In this document: piece after piece, positions 44,160-56,800 of the stretch
Layout of the letters: every line of letters starts with the position of its first letter
Numbering within the stretch: position 1 is the first letter of the stretch
Assembly: GCA_003342815.1 (NCBI GenBank)
Contig: PTEX01000003.1
Coordinates: 6,675,430-6,739,429 of the forward strand
From: Eudromia elegans
Lineage: Eukaryota; Chordata; Aves; Tinamiformes; Tinamidae
Direction of reading: 5' to 3'
DNA length: 64,000 nucleotides
Program-made: the position numbers and the translations under genes
Notes under the pieces: model-generated
Database searches by the model: none
What the model was told of the DNA's origin: nothing
The model's input: only the letters and a program-made list of their open reading frames with translations

Positions 44160-45427
44160 ATAGATGATTGCCTGGTTGACTGAAGAACATTTTGACCCTA
44201 TGGAAGTGGACAAATTCAGTGATGAAAGAGCTGGGTTTTTTTTGTCCTGGAAGTTTTTGATTAGCACTGAAATAATCCATATGGAAGTGTTGTGAAGACT
44301 AGTTTTGGGGCTTCCAGTGCCTGTTTGTTTTATCAGAGTGGAGTCTCCTTTTCTGGTGTCACTGCATGAAGATGAACAGGCTGAATCATGAAGGAAAAAA
44401 AAGAAAAAAACCTCCTTTTGTATCAATTTTTTAACAAAGAGTGCTCTACCAATACAAACGATAAGAGCTAAGACTACTTTTTTAATAACTTGTACCTAGA
44501 GATTAACAAAGTTATATCTATGCACACGAACGTGGATAAATTAAAAATTAACCATCTTTCTATGCAACTTCACATGAGTACCTTTTACAGTGAGAAGAAA
44601 GCTGGTTCATCCTTCAGAAACTCCCGATGGATGGAAGTTTACATAGGCTCGTCTCACTTCTTCAGCACTGACTGACTGTTCCAGACTAATACTCTTCAAG
44701 AAGAGTCCCCTGGAGTCAGCACAAGAGTGGCAGATTGCAGTACTTCTTGACAATGGCTTTGAGCTTACCAGATAAAGCTACAGAGCTCCTCTTCTTTTTC
44801 GTTGCAATTGGAAGAAGAAGATGAAGAAAAGCTGCTGCTGTCTGCCGTTAGCAGTATTTTGTTCTTCATTATTTTGTATTTCAGCACTTTTACATTTTTT
44901 GGATGAATTGATTTTTATGTCTTAGCTTCTGCTTCACGTTATTCTGAGAGAATGTTAACCTATTCCTTTTTAAAGAATACTGTGGGTTTAGACTGCTTGC
45001 TTCTGGAAAGAAAAGTTGAAAACTGAGCTCATATATATGCTGAGGTGCAGAAAGAGGCAGAGAGAAACGAATATCATGTATTACTGTTTTCAAAACATCA
45101 AGATATGATATGATGCATGATCCCTGTAGTAGTGTAGGGAATGTCCACCCTCTTAGTACAGATTGCATTCCTGAACAAATACTTTATAAATGGAGTGGAA
45201 AGGGATTTTGGCATGGTGCTAAGTTCTGCTACGCTACTTTGTCAGTAGGAAATCTTCAAGCGAAGTAGCTGAAAATTCAGTCAGCTGTTATCATATACAC
45301 CTGATCAGAACCAGTGATCATACTTATGAATGGTCCTGAATGGAATGATGTTAAGGCTTCATGTTTGTGAATAAGGCAGTGAGAAGACCAGAAACAGAAA
45401 GGGAACTCAAAGCTGTTTTAGAAATCA

Positions 45428-45512
45428 TAAGAGAATTCAGTCTGGAAGGGATCTCAGGATGTAATCCAAATACTTGCTCAAAGTAGGATCAACACTGAAA
45501 TGAAAACAGGTT
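45428..45512 (-). mobile_element. Old CR1-like remnant
   Basis: AGAGAATTCAGTCTGGAAGG, then GATCTCAGGATGTAATCCAA and ACTTGCTCAAAGTAGGATC; the pattern of the CR1 3' end followed by the 'TGCTCAAAG-CAGG' block. Confidence 0.6.
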
Positions 45513-46400
45513 TCTAATCTTTATTTATACTTGAAAAAAATCTAAGATGGAGACTGCATAGCTTCTGCAGAATTAAGATGATGAGAAGTATCATAGGTAA
45601 CTTCTACCCATGGCCTGGCCTGTTGTATTGAAGAAAGGATATTCCCTTCAGAAAACTTGAAACTTTATTATACCTACACATACTACTTCGGTTTTTACCT
45701 GCACACACACAGTTTCTTCTGCTTTGCAACTGCACTACAGGTGTGTTAAGCAAGATGAATGGTTACAGCTAAACAGTCTTACCTCTGCTGCTGTCTTACT
45801 ACATTTAAATATATTTGAATAAGTATTTACTCATAATTTATTAAAATATTTTTAAAAATGGCAATTTGCGATATCTTTTTACCATATAGAGATACATTTT
45901 TTATTCACTAAAACAATGTGTTTTTAACCCCAAATTGTCTTTTTCTAAGTCAAAGAGCTCCTGCCGCAGTTGTCCTTCTACGTTGCACCTTAAATCAGAC
46001 TTATTAGGATTATGATAGGGAGTTCTGGTTCATCCATTACACTGCATTGATGTTGTGCAGTTTAATATGAAACAATATGCAAAAGTCTTCCATAGTGTAT
46101 GGTTTTGAAAACTCCTTAGACCTAAGGATATCTATTTTGTTTCTGAAAGAAAAACCTGTAGTCTCCAAAAGAGTAAGCTGTATTGGTTATTAGTTGTTAT
46201 GGAGAAGCATTCAAGGTAATTCATGGCATCTGAGGCTTCAGAAGTAGAGAAACTCACTTTATGGTAGGCTGGCAGAAGACCAAGAACTAGCAGCTTTCCA
46301 GTGCCTCACTGCCTATTTTCTCCCAGCCAGTTTGCACTGCAGCTGCTTTGCATGCAAGTGACTTCCACCATGGCTACAAGGTATAGTCTGGGCAGTTTCT

Positions 46401-46630
46401 GAGGCACCAAAAGTTCCACAGGAACTTGAGAAAGAATTTCCTAACAGTGAGGGTGACAGAGCCGTGGAACAGGCTGCCCAGAGAGGTGGTGGAGTCTCCT
46501 TCTCTGGAGATCTTCCAAACCCGCCTGGACACCACCCTGTGCCACGTGCTCTGGGTGACCCTGCGTGTGCAGGGAGGTTGAACTAGATGACCTCTAGAGG
46601 TCCCTTCCAACCTTAAGCATTCTATGATTC
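46401..46630 (+). mobile_element. CR1 3' end fragment, plus orientation
   Basis: Reads GTGGAACAGGCTGCCCAGAG, then GGTGGAGTCTCC, GAACTAGATGACCTCTAGAG and ends CATTCTATGATTC, the 3' end of CR1. Its sequence is very like the element at 22188 in the opposite orientation. Confidence 0.93.
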
Positions 46631-49600
46631 AATGCAAGATTGAAGCTCACAAATTATTTATGTTTGCTCTTTAAGATGCTCTTTAACCTGCCCGTTAAGG
46701 GTAGGTTTATTTATTTATTTTAAAAGAATGAGAAGCCAGACATTTGGAAGAACAGATTGGGCATATTTGCTGCCAGTTTTTTTTTCCTGCCAGTTTTGGT
46801 GACAGTGTTTACGGTACTGTTCCCCATGTCCTTTTTGAATGTCTCCTGCACATAATTTGGGAAGAATAAATCTTTCTGTGCCAAAGGAAAAAAAAAATGT
46901 GTCCAGTGTTTCTTCACAGTGAATAGAACAAGTAGGTCTCAGTAGGGAAGAGCAGAAGTTCAGCTTAGAAGCATGCAATTACTTCCCTGGTGTGTGACTG
47001 CATCCAGGAAATGTGGCCAGTGTTCCAGGAAGCGAGGCCGCCTTCCAGCACTCAGGAGTTCCAGCTGTGGCTAATGTCCATGTTCTGAGTATTGGAGAAC
47101 CTCACGTTGGTGGGAACTACTGATAAATGCTGTATTCGTGATGCTCATCCCAGGTGATGCCTTGCGCTTGACTCTTCTCTCCTTTAATGTTTTTAACTTA
47201 CGGAAACAGTTTGCGGAGGGGGTTGCTCCTCATTTATCCTGGGATAACTGGGATGGGAGAGAATGCTGGTATAGAAATGATGTTGTGTTTTTTTCTCTAT
47301 TGAACCTCAGCATTGAAGGCAGCTGTGTTTATGCTGACATGCATAAACTATCTTTCAGTTGTTTGCAGGCACCCTTTCAGGATTTAGCTGTGCAAGGTGA
47401 AAAATTAGACCAACCCTGCTTTGCCACTGGCCGTGTGAGTATTGGAAAGCCCTCTGGTGTGGAAGCAGCCATGTCATCTGAAAGAGCCTTCAATTCCTGA
47501 CAGCAGCTTTTCATAGAGTTTTGCAGGCAAAGGCTAGCGGGAACAGCATCAGGCAGCCTAGACACAAGCGTGCTCATGAAACTTGCACGTGTGAGTTGAA
47601 ACTGTGGCTGGTAAGAGCAGCAGGAGTGCAAGGAGGGGAGTGCAGCAAGGGGGAGGGAAGCTTCTGTGCTTCCACTGTCTCTGGGTGCATCTTAAACTGC
47701 AGCAGAGGCACAAGGACATCAAACAATTTTAAGGTTCCTGATGGGCATGTTAACAAAATCTTGAGAAGCTTTGCCGTAGGACTATAGCTCAAGAGAGCTT
47801 TGCTCCTGCCTATCTTTGAGTACCTTGCAATATTAGCCTCAGGTAACGATTCTCCTGCCATTTTTATGAGCTATCCTGATACGCAAAGTGTGTGGAGCTG
47901 AGTGTTGGAAGGCTTGGCTGGTGGGTGATGCAGTTTGCCCTGTGGGCCCTGGAGGGTGTGAAGTGAACGGAACTGAGCAGAGCTGACCACTGTGGACTCC
48001 TGTGGCTCAGCTAGCTCAGTCATGGGAGAAATCAGTGTACTCTGTGCCCAAGGAGGAGTCTACAGTTCTGCTTTGTCAAGTTCTGCCTGACCCAAATAAC
48101 GTAGATTGTGTTTCATCCCTATTAGGTATCTGAGGAGTCCTACTACTTGTCTGTTTTTTCTAGCTATTAGACAAACCATGGCTGTCTACTCGGAAAATTA
48201 ATTCCCTGCCTTACAGATCTCAAGTTGCTCTTAGACTGTGCTTCCTCTTCTCCTTTGCTCCCATAATGTCTAGTTAGGCTTGTTTGCCATTCCTCTTCCC
48301 TGAGGGATCCAGGGCTCTCTAAGCATGCATTTTTGAGTGTTCTTTTCTCCTTGTTTACTTCTCTGTTGGAGAAAACAAGCAAATAAAAAAAAAAGCAAGC
48401 AAAACCAAGAGGAGAGTGGAGAACGGGAAGGGGAAAAGGAACAGAGGGAAAGTCAGTGGTGAAAAATAAGTAGAGGGAAGTGCGGGAAGAGTTTATAGCA
48501 GTGCAAAAGAGAGTCCTTTCCATGGGGTTTCCAAATAAATTAGTATAAAATTGCTCTCTTGAGATGCTTGCCTTGACTGTGTCCTACAGTCCTGGCAGCA
48601 CAGGAGGCCTGTCTTGACCGTTAATATTCGCATTTCCGTGTTAGTTCTGATTGCAAATTGCCTGTTCATAAGCTTTACTTCTGGCTGGAGCGCTCAGTTT
48701 TAAGCGACTGTTACACTAATCTCATCAGGGAAGGTCCTTTGGGGCTGCAGAGAGAATGGAGAATGTGGAGAATAACCACAATGTGGGGCATTATTTTCTG
48801 GTTGCTTCTCTGCCTACGCCTCTGTGCTTTGGAGGGGGAAGGTTTGCAGGGAAGGCCATAGTTCTGGATAGAAATGAAAAGTTTGTGAGTTTGTAGGAAT
48901 AAATCAGCTATGGGTGAGCTATTTTTTTCCCACATAGCTACAGAAAGCTGGTTTCCACCCACGTCACGAGACAAGGGACGTTTGGTGAGGGTGGAAGGAG
49001 CTCACCTTGTGGGATGTTTTGTTGCTGATGTTTTTAAGGGCCAATAAGATTTTTTGGGGTGGAGGATATTTAGAAATTTGTTGAGTTTTGGCATCAGAGG
49101 GAGAGGTCTAAGACTCTTGGGAAAATGATCTCAGAAGCCGTGTAGTGACTTCAGGGTAGTACAAGGCCCAGCAAGCAAGATGGGCAAAAGTCAAGATTTC
49201 AAAAGAAGAATGCTGTAAAGAATTGACCTCAGGACTTTGAGGTATGGCTGATCGCCAGCCTTGAGTGGAGGATGTTGGCCTTGCAAAAAGATGTGGTGAC
49301 CCAGGGTTACTGCAGCTCAAATTTTCCATTACCAATAAACTGCTGATGTCCTATGCTTGTGTGTCAAGCTCTGGGAGCCTTTCCACTCCCCATATCCACT
49401 GCTTCTCCTTCCTGGTCCATCAGTGGGAGCAGACTAGCCCCAGGGCAGCAAAACTTTGCCTGTTTTGTTGGGAAGTGAAGGAGTCTCCACGCAAGTTCTA
49501 TTGTTATTATCCCTGCACTGTGGCCAAGCGGCTTCTGCTCCAAAGTCTGCAAGTATTGATGAAGAGTTGTCTTGCAGAGGGTCTGAAGCTGGTGCCTGTG

Positions 49601-50599
49601 GCCAATCTAGCAGAAAAGAAAGTCATAGGAATTCATATCTAATCTGGGACCACGTGGGACCGTGGGGCCCAAACAGGTCAGCGTATCAAATACAGCTAGA
49701 ATATATTGTTATCTACCTCTGTCATACCTTTGAACCACGAGCTTTGCTCCGTCACAGCAGCTAAATGTGAAATTCCTCCAAGCTATCGTCCTGATTTAAA
49801 ACTTCTTTTCTAATGACATTAGTAAGAAGTATGTGATGAGTTGAAACATCTCAATGAATGTGCTCTGTATTAATATTTCAGCTCTGTCAGATTGTCAGTT
49901 CTCTTTTTCCAGAGCCAAATAAATGATGATAAAAGCTCATTATTCTAGTGAAATCAAACATTAGCAGATTAGTGGATGTACAGTTAAGATTTCCTGCACC
50001 ATTTTCACGTATTCTCTCTATACTTACATATTCTGAAAATGACATTAGTGTATTTTCAGTGGATTCTTGTCTCTGGCAGCAAATGGGTCTTGCCTCAATA
50101 TTTCATTTTACCTTGTACATTTATTCTGGGTAGCCCCTACCCTTCTTTATTAGGCATAACCCAAGCCCTACTGTGAAATAATTCACTTACTTTCATTTTT
50201 TTTGTGTTTTAATATTGATACCATAACATAACATCTGACAACTTTAAATCCTCATAGTCTTTCCACCATTGCTTTCCCTAGTAGGTGGAAGTATCTTCCC
50301 ATGGTATGCCAGAGATAGAAGACGTAAGACACAATGAACCGATGACCAAGGTTGTAAGATGTGATTTAGGGAACCTGAATTCGTAGTCTTGGCTTTCCAT
50401 CATGCACAGGTGCCACCATGTGGTTAGGGCAGAACTCCATTAACCTTCAGTCACAGCTGCAAGCAACCAGAGATTATACTAGTCACATCTCTTGTTGCAT
50501 ATGTGGAGAAATAGGGGATATACAAGTAGCTGCTGAATAGCTGCTGAAATTCTGTCTGGGAGTGAAGTTCTGTGGGTTTAGGTACAGAGAAGATGGGTT

Positions 50600-50690
50600 T
50601 CTCTCTCTCCCTTCCTCTGTCTCTCTCTCTCTCTCTCTCCCCCTTTCCCTCCTTCCCTCCCTCCCTCCTTCCTTCTCATCTGTCTGTCTT
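50600..50690. repeat. Polypyrimidine CT/CCTT tract
   Basis: About 90 bases almost purely C and T on the plus strand, mixing CT dinucleotides with CCTT units, just left of the CR1 at 50803. Confidence 0.93.
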
Positions 50691-50802
50691 CCAGAAAGTG
50701 TAATGCTGCATTTGGGAGAACTGCTCTTTTTAAGTGAGCTCTGCGAGCTGATGCTTTCACTCGTTAAGTAAAGAGCGGTGGCGTTTAGAAATCTTGTGCT
50801 TT

Positions 50803-51330
50803 CATGGAATCACAGAATCACAGGATGGTTGAGGTTGGAAGGCACCTCTAGAGGTCATCTAGTCCAACCCCCTGCTGCAGCAGGGACACCCAGAGCACGG
50901 GGCACAGGGTGGCATCCAGGCAGGTTTGGAAGATCTCCAGAGAAGGAGACTCCACCACCTCTCTGGGCAGCCTGTTCCAGGGCTCTGTCACCCTCACAGG
51001 AAAGAAGTTCTTTCTCACATGGGCATAGAACTGCCTGTGTTTCAACTTGCACCCATTACCCCTTGTCCTATCACTGGCCACCACCAAAAAGAATTTGGCC
51101 CAACCCTCCCTACATTCTCCCCTCAGATATTTGTACATATTGATCAGATCCTCTCTCAGTCTTCTCTTCTCCAGGCTAAACAGGCCCAGCTCGCTTAGTC
51201 TTTCTTCATATGATAGATGTTCAACTCCCTTAATCATCTTTGTTGCACGTCGCTGGACCCTCTATAGAAGGGTCCCTCTCATATCGAGGAGCCCAGGACT
51301 GCCCACAGTACACAGTGCTTTGGGTGTGGG
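50803..51330 (-). mobile_element. CR1 3' fragment with RT C-terminus
   Basis: Tail CATGGAATCACAGAATCACAG at the left. The minus strand encodes [20 protein letters not shown] and the [13 protein letters not shown] block in a 129-codon frame. It resembles the copy at 39977 more than the one at 25664. Confidence 0.92.
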
Positions 51331-54300
51331 CAAATCCTTATGTCCTGTACATGCACTCATGAATGTTCACATCTGTTTACTGTGTGTGGGTTATGGAGGA
51401 GAGAGGAATATGTTAAAGAAGTAATTTAATAGCCTTCTAGAGTACAAGAATTTTAAGAGTAGAAGGGTTTTAAGTTACTGGAATATTTGCTGGAAGACCA
51501 GTGCTTGTACTGGGCTGTGAAGCATTTGGCCTCTGTTTCCCAGGTTTTTCACTCTCCACTGAAAGCTACTGGAGCACCTATGGGGATAGGAGTGCTACCA
51601 GCTGCTGAAAGAGTAGGATGAATAAACTCTGGAAGGCTACAGGTCGCACACAAACACCTGGTGAGTGTCCGCCTTAAACACATATTCCATTCTGAATGTT
51701 TTGGGTTTTCATAGAGTACAGAGGAGCTCAGACATCAGCAGAGATACCACTCAGTGCTTCAAGAAGGCCTTTGCGTTGTTTTTGCCTGCCTTCCCACTCC
51801 CTGCCTACACCTCCCCTGTTATATGCTGAAGATGCAAAGTGCCAGGCTGACAGTTCAAGTGTGGCAAAAGAGCAAAGCTGTGAATAACGGGAAGCCTCAG
51901 CTAGAGACTGGCTGTCATGCACCACAGTGAGGAAACACGGGCCAGGAAGTAGCTGAGAGATCCCCTGGCAGATCTGGGCAAATGCATACAGCCTTCTTTG
52001 CCATTACCTTATCCATGCCAATGGATAAAATGGTGGATTTCTCTTGTCTGTTTAGACTTCAGGGTCTTGGAAATGAGGTCTTTCCTATTCTGTGTTGTGT
52101 GTGTGTATGGATAGGGCATGTAGTTATCCAGCTGTAGGCTCAGGAGGACATAATGCAAACCTTCTGCTAGAAGTCTATGTTCTTTTTTGCAATAAATCCA
52201 CAAATTACATGATACACTACCTGTTTTTAAATTGATACATAAATAGCCTCCAAATCTCCAGGCTGAGATCCAAGTCTAATGTAATCCCTTGGTACATTTC
52301 TGCAGAAGTGGCATGACATTTCTACTTTTTTGCCCTCAAGTTCATTCCTTCGAGGTTTCTGCTCTGCCTACTGAGCGCGTCTGTGGTCTGCTGGCATTTT
52401 GAGCAGCTTTCTGTTCAGGTATCTAAAACGAGGAGCACAGCTTTCGAAAGCTCTCGGTGATTTGGGATGCCTTATGTTCTTAGCTTCCATCAGGCTAAGA
52501 GGCTTGCTGGAATTACACTATCCAGAATCTGGACTTTCACAGGAAACTGCATAATCAAAACTGCATTGGTTATTCCAAAATAACCAAGACACCCATAACC
52601 TTGAGATAGGCTAAAAAATCACCCAACCTCTAAAACTAAACAAAGATCATGAGTGTCTGGGGATCAAGCAACAATAAATACCAGGCTGATTCATCAAAAA
52701 ACACCTTTCCCAAACTCGACCGCAAGTTCATCCTTTGTCGAAAAAATTTCCAAGTGCTTCTGCTCAAAGTGGCCACCAGGCCCTGCTCTTGCACCAGCAA
52801 TCGCTTTGCGGCTGCGGCAGCTGCTTGGCGAGAGCTCCTCATGGCGCCCGCCACCGCCTTCCTGCGGCTGGGCTGCTGGTGGGACCACAGCTCAAGGCGT
52901 CAGGCGGGCCCGGGAGGCCCGTGCAGGACCCGTGGGGCCTCTCAGCTGGGCACCGCGGGTACTCACCCGCTCCCTGGTGTGGGAAGGCCCCTTGTGCCCC
53001 CACAGTTTGTGCATCCCCCCTGGCCACTTCCAGACGTGACTGTGCAGGATGCAGTGCCAGGCTATCAAAGCAGCCCAAAGCCTGTATGTTTCAGCCTGGC
53101 TCTAATTACATCTCTCAGCCACAGAAGTAGTTTGAACAGGTACAGCTGAAGTGGGGAGGGAGGCAGGGGGAGCTGGAACTGACTGAAATTATTCTTTTCT
53201 GTCTTCTGGGCTTAGACCCAAGCAGGCCTAAACCTGCCTACCAAAGGCTTTGGGGTAGGGAAGTGCAGGAAAAGGGCAGAGAAAGTCTGCAAAAGGCACG
53301 GCTTTGGCAGTAAGCAGCAGATGAGTGACCTTTCCGTGCTCTGAAGAGGGACAATTTCCTGAGATTTCCTTACCTCAGCTTCACCTTGCAATTGCCTTTT
53401 GTACTGCTGGTCCCCCCCTCCCGCCTCTATGCTCTTTCCATTCTGCGTATCCTCTCCAGGGAGCCCTCAGCACAAGCCCAGCCAGCAGGGAGAGAGGAAA
53501 GGGACAGCCAGGCCTGTGCTTTTCTGCCCTAGCCCTCCCGTTCCTGGAGACCAGGTCCAGCTTATCTGTGATCTCATGCCTTGATAGCTGCTCTTCGGGA
53601 ATCTCTGCACTTTGCTGCAGGTCCCCGATGAAGCAGCGGGAGGGTCTGGTCCTGAATGGCACCTCTTTTCTTACCCCTAGTTTGGTCATTTGGTCATCGT
53701 GTCAACTGATGCAGCTGCAGCTTGTAAAAAGCACTTGGGCAGCCTGACTCAATTTCCCCTCCCCTTACTTGCCCTCCTCTTGCTCTCCTGCCTTTCATTT
53801 GTTCCTGTTTTTGTCATGATCTAGGCTAGACAACCCGGAGACTTTTAGGCTCCAAAAGAATTGCATTTTTAATGTAAGAAAGCAAGCAGAAAAACACTTC
53901 ATCTTTTTCCCTTGGGCTGAAATCCTACAGGCTTCTATTATAAAGAAAGATGCACACACCACAAAAAAGTGCCTAAGCTGTATTTCTTTTCCTTAGACGG
54001 CCATCTTTAAGGGTGGAAGACAGCTGAGATTTACAGTTGGTAAAGCAAGAAACCAAGCGATAGGGTTCCTCATTTTTGTTCTCAGAAACCTGCCCTGCGC
54101 TGCCTGTCTGACTCAGGGCGTATCCCCAAACCTCTGTGTCCAAGTGTGCCTCCCTGCTAGGGAATAGCTGTTGCTGCATTTTCTCAGGCTCTTGCCTGCA
54201 GGGGGTGATTATGGAAAAGGTAAAGTTTTGCTTAACGGCTGTGCCCGGAGTCCTTTTAGTTTGCAATTTGTTGCGAAATGGTGGGGATTGTTTTACCTTT

Positions 54301-55465
54301 CTTCCTCTCCAGCCTGGGGGAATGGCACAACGAGTTCCAGAGACAAATAATGTGCCAAATAAATGCAGGCCTGGCTCCTAGGAATGCCTCCGGCACTAAT
54401 GGGTGTTTGACAAGCACTTTGAGATCCTTAGCTGAGGTGCATTCAGCTCCCAGATGCTATGGCTGGTGGTGATGGGTATCTCCGCCTCTGGCACAGATCC
54501 GGGATCAGATCTGGAGGGGATGTGACCTGCTGGGCATGGGGGAGGGCTGTGTTAGACCTAGGAAATGTTCCTGTACGTAGCAGGCTGGCGGGAGGAGAGC
54601 CTCTCCGTGGCTGCTGCGCATCAGCACGTGTGGCTGCATGGGGGAGAGGCTCAGCAAGCTCATCCCCTGAATTTCATGGTATCTCTAGCGATTTTTATGG
54701 CCTTTCTAGCTGTGTCCCAGGTGTGGTGTGGAGAAGCTAGTGCTCAGCTGTTGTGCACATGAGAGGAAAATAGTCTGAGCTGCCTTCTCATGCTAGACAG
54801 AGTCTCTTTGGCCTCTTCCTTTAGGCAGGCCCCAGCTGGCCTCCAGAGGCTGTGCAAGGCTGAGGACAACGTCTCACATGCACTGGAGCTAGGGCACCGC
54901 AAACGGCCACAGCCCACCCAGGCCGGGGCATTCACTGTCATTATCACAAGCGGGGAAACTTCTCTATCTGGTGCCCGCGCGGTGCCTGAGCCCCGGCTGG
55001 CTTTTACAGCCCTAGAAGGAAGTGCTGAGCGCATTGCTTTCTAATCTCGCCCGGGCGCTCCTCGGAGGGGAGGCTGTGCTGCGGGAAGCAGTGTTGAGAT
55101 AGGGATGGATCCAGCCAGCTCGTGCTTGTTTGAGTCCACAGGCAGCAGCCGAGGGCCAGGCCCTCGGGGAAAGCTCCCCCGGTCCCGTGGGAAGCGCACG
55201 TGCCTTCGGCAGATCCTTGAGCGCGGCAGCCTGGGGCGGTGCGGGAGGGAAGGGCTTCTCCCTGCGCCTCAGCGGTGCCTCAGGGCAACGCTGGGAAGAG
55301 CTGAGTGCTCCCGGCCCCATCCTCAGCGGCAGCCGGCAGTGCTGGGCGGCAAGGTGTGGGGAACCTCAGGGGACCGAGCGTGTTGGCAACAGCAGTGACT
55401 CCGGGCACACGGGGCAGGCCGGGCTTACAGCTGGGGAATCTGTGCGTTGTACACATCCCCCAGGT

Positions 55466-55499
55466 CAAAACAAAACAAAACAAAACAAAACAAAACAAA
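55466..55499. repeat. (CAAAA)n microsatellite
   Basis: Six to seven CAAAA units in tandem. Confidence 0.95.
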
Positions 55500-56379
55500 G
55501 CGAAACAAACCCACCCGCCCTTCGCTACGCCTCCCGTGCAGTACGGAAGCGGAGAGCGGCTTGTTTCCTTCCCTTTTCAGCAGACCGTTTCAGGAGAGCA
55601 TCCAGATCCTCTGCTCTCTCTCCTTTTGTTGCCTTCTTGCAGGAGGCCTGTTTCAACCTGTCGTCACTTCAGTGTTCAGCACACCCTGCACATGGCCTGG
55701 CATCCCACGGGACTGGGTTCCTTGTGCTCTCTCAGTCAGTCAGTCCATGGGCTGAATGTCTCCTCCTTAGGATCTTCAATCCCCATTTTGGGCCTAGAGG
55801 TGCCATGGATCCATGTTATAAGTCCCTATCTTGCTAAATCACTGTTCCCTGTATCTCCAACTTCTTATGGCTAAGAAAGCCCTTTCGAAGGGCTGCTAGT
55901 AGTCAGGAGCTCCTCTGCGGTGAGTATCGTCCATCTATCTATGCAGAGGTAAGAAGCTGCTGTGGCACAGCCCTGGGAAGTCAGGTAGGCCCTGCAATCC
56001 AACCTTTGGCAGCTCATGCCATGTCCCATCCCCAACAATTTTGCCGCTGCAGAGCAATAAGCTGAAGAGGGTTGTAAGGGCCATGGGAATTCCAGGTATC
56101 CTTCTACTATTTTGACCTTTGAGCCGGCAGGAGGAACGCAAAGGAGGCACTAAGAGACATGCAGACAGCACATGAGAGGAAGAGCAAACCTGAAGGGAGT
56201 TCAGGAGACAAGCAGAAGGGATGGGAGACAAGGAGAGACGGACGCTGGGGACACTGAACAAAACTGGTGGGGAACGGCCTAGTTCACCCTGGGGAGCTTC
56301 TGGAGCAGACCTGGGGATCTCCATCCATGAGAAGCAGCTTTCTGTGCACCATTTACCATTTTCCTGAAATCTCTGCTTT

Positions 56380-56800
56380 TGCTCCTCCAGGCAACCATTA
56401 ATCTAATATTAAGCCCCTTAACCTCTCTAATTGTTCCCTTTCAGTGTCAGCTGGTTTCCTATTAACCTTTCAATCTCTCCGTAATTCAGTTACTTCTGAC
56501 TCCAGCCAGCCCTGGCTCTGAAGCTTTACCTCCGGCAGTGAATTTTCCGAGCTTTCACTTTTTTCCCTCCCCTTTCTTTTCTGTAATGATTATTACTGCT
56601 GTTAAGGAGCCAGTTTGAACCAGCCTCTAAGTGCACGGGGCTGAACCAGCTGGAGTCTATAAATAGCCCTTCGCTAACCTTGCACCTTATTTCATTAACT
56701 TGATTGGCTTCCCTCCCTCCACCTCACTGCATTGCGCTCCCTCTGCCCTCTCCATTATTGATGCGGGCGCTTGTGTTGCTACCCGAGACACCTGCTTGTC
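56380..56800. promoter_or_regulatory. Candidate non-coding regulatory block
   Basis: A dense set of homeodomain-type AT motifs (ATTAATCTAATATTAAG, CTAATTGTTCC, CCGTAATTCAG, TAATGATTATTACTG) is followed by TCTATAAATAGC at about 56657 and a pyrimidine-rich stretch. No open frame of note. Function is only inferred from motif density. Confidence 0.25.

Larger units (their letters stand above)
44160..46870 (+). other. Probable 3' UTR region of the CD58-like gene
   Basis: Follows the TAA. No AATAAA occurs for about 2.7 kb; ATTAAA variants are at 44540-44545 and 45840-45845, and an AATAAA at 46865-46870 is followed by an A-run and a GT-rich stretch. Which one ends the transcript cannot be decided from sequence. 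An old CR1 fragment (45428-45512) and a sense CR1 end (46401-46630) lie inside. Confidence 0.35.

Noticed and set aside
54459..55874. Overlapping frames of up to 235 codons near 55 kb
   Set aside because: Low-complexity, GC-driven, overlapping in several frames and including the CAAAA microsatellite; no domain or splice pattern.
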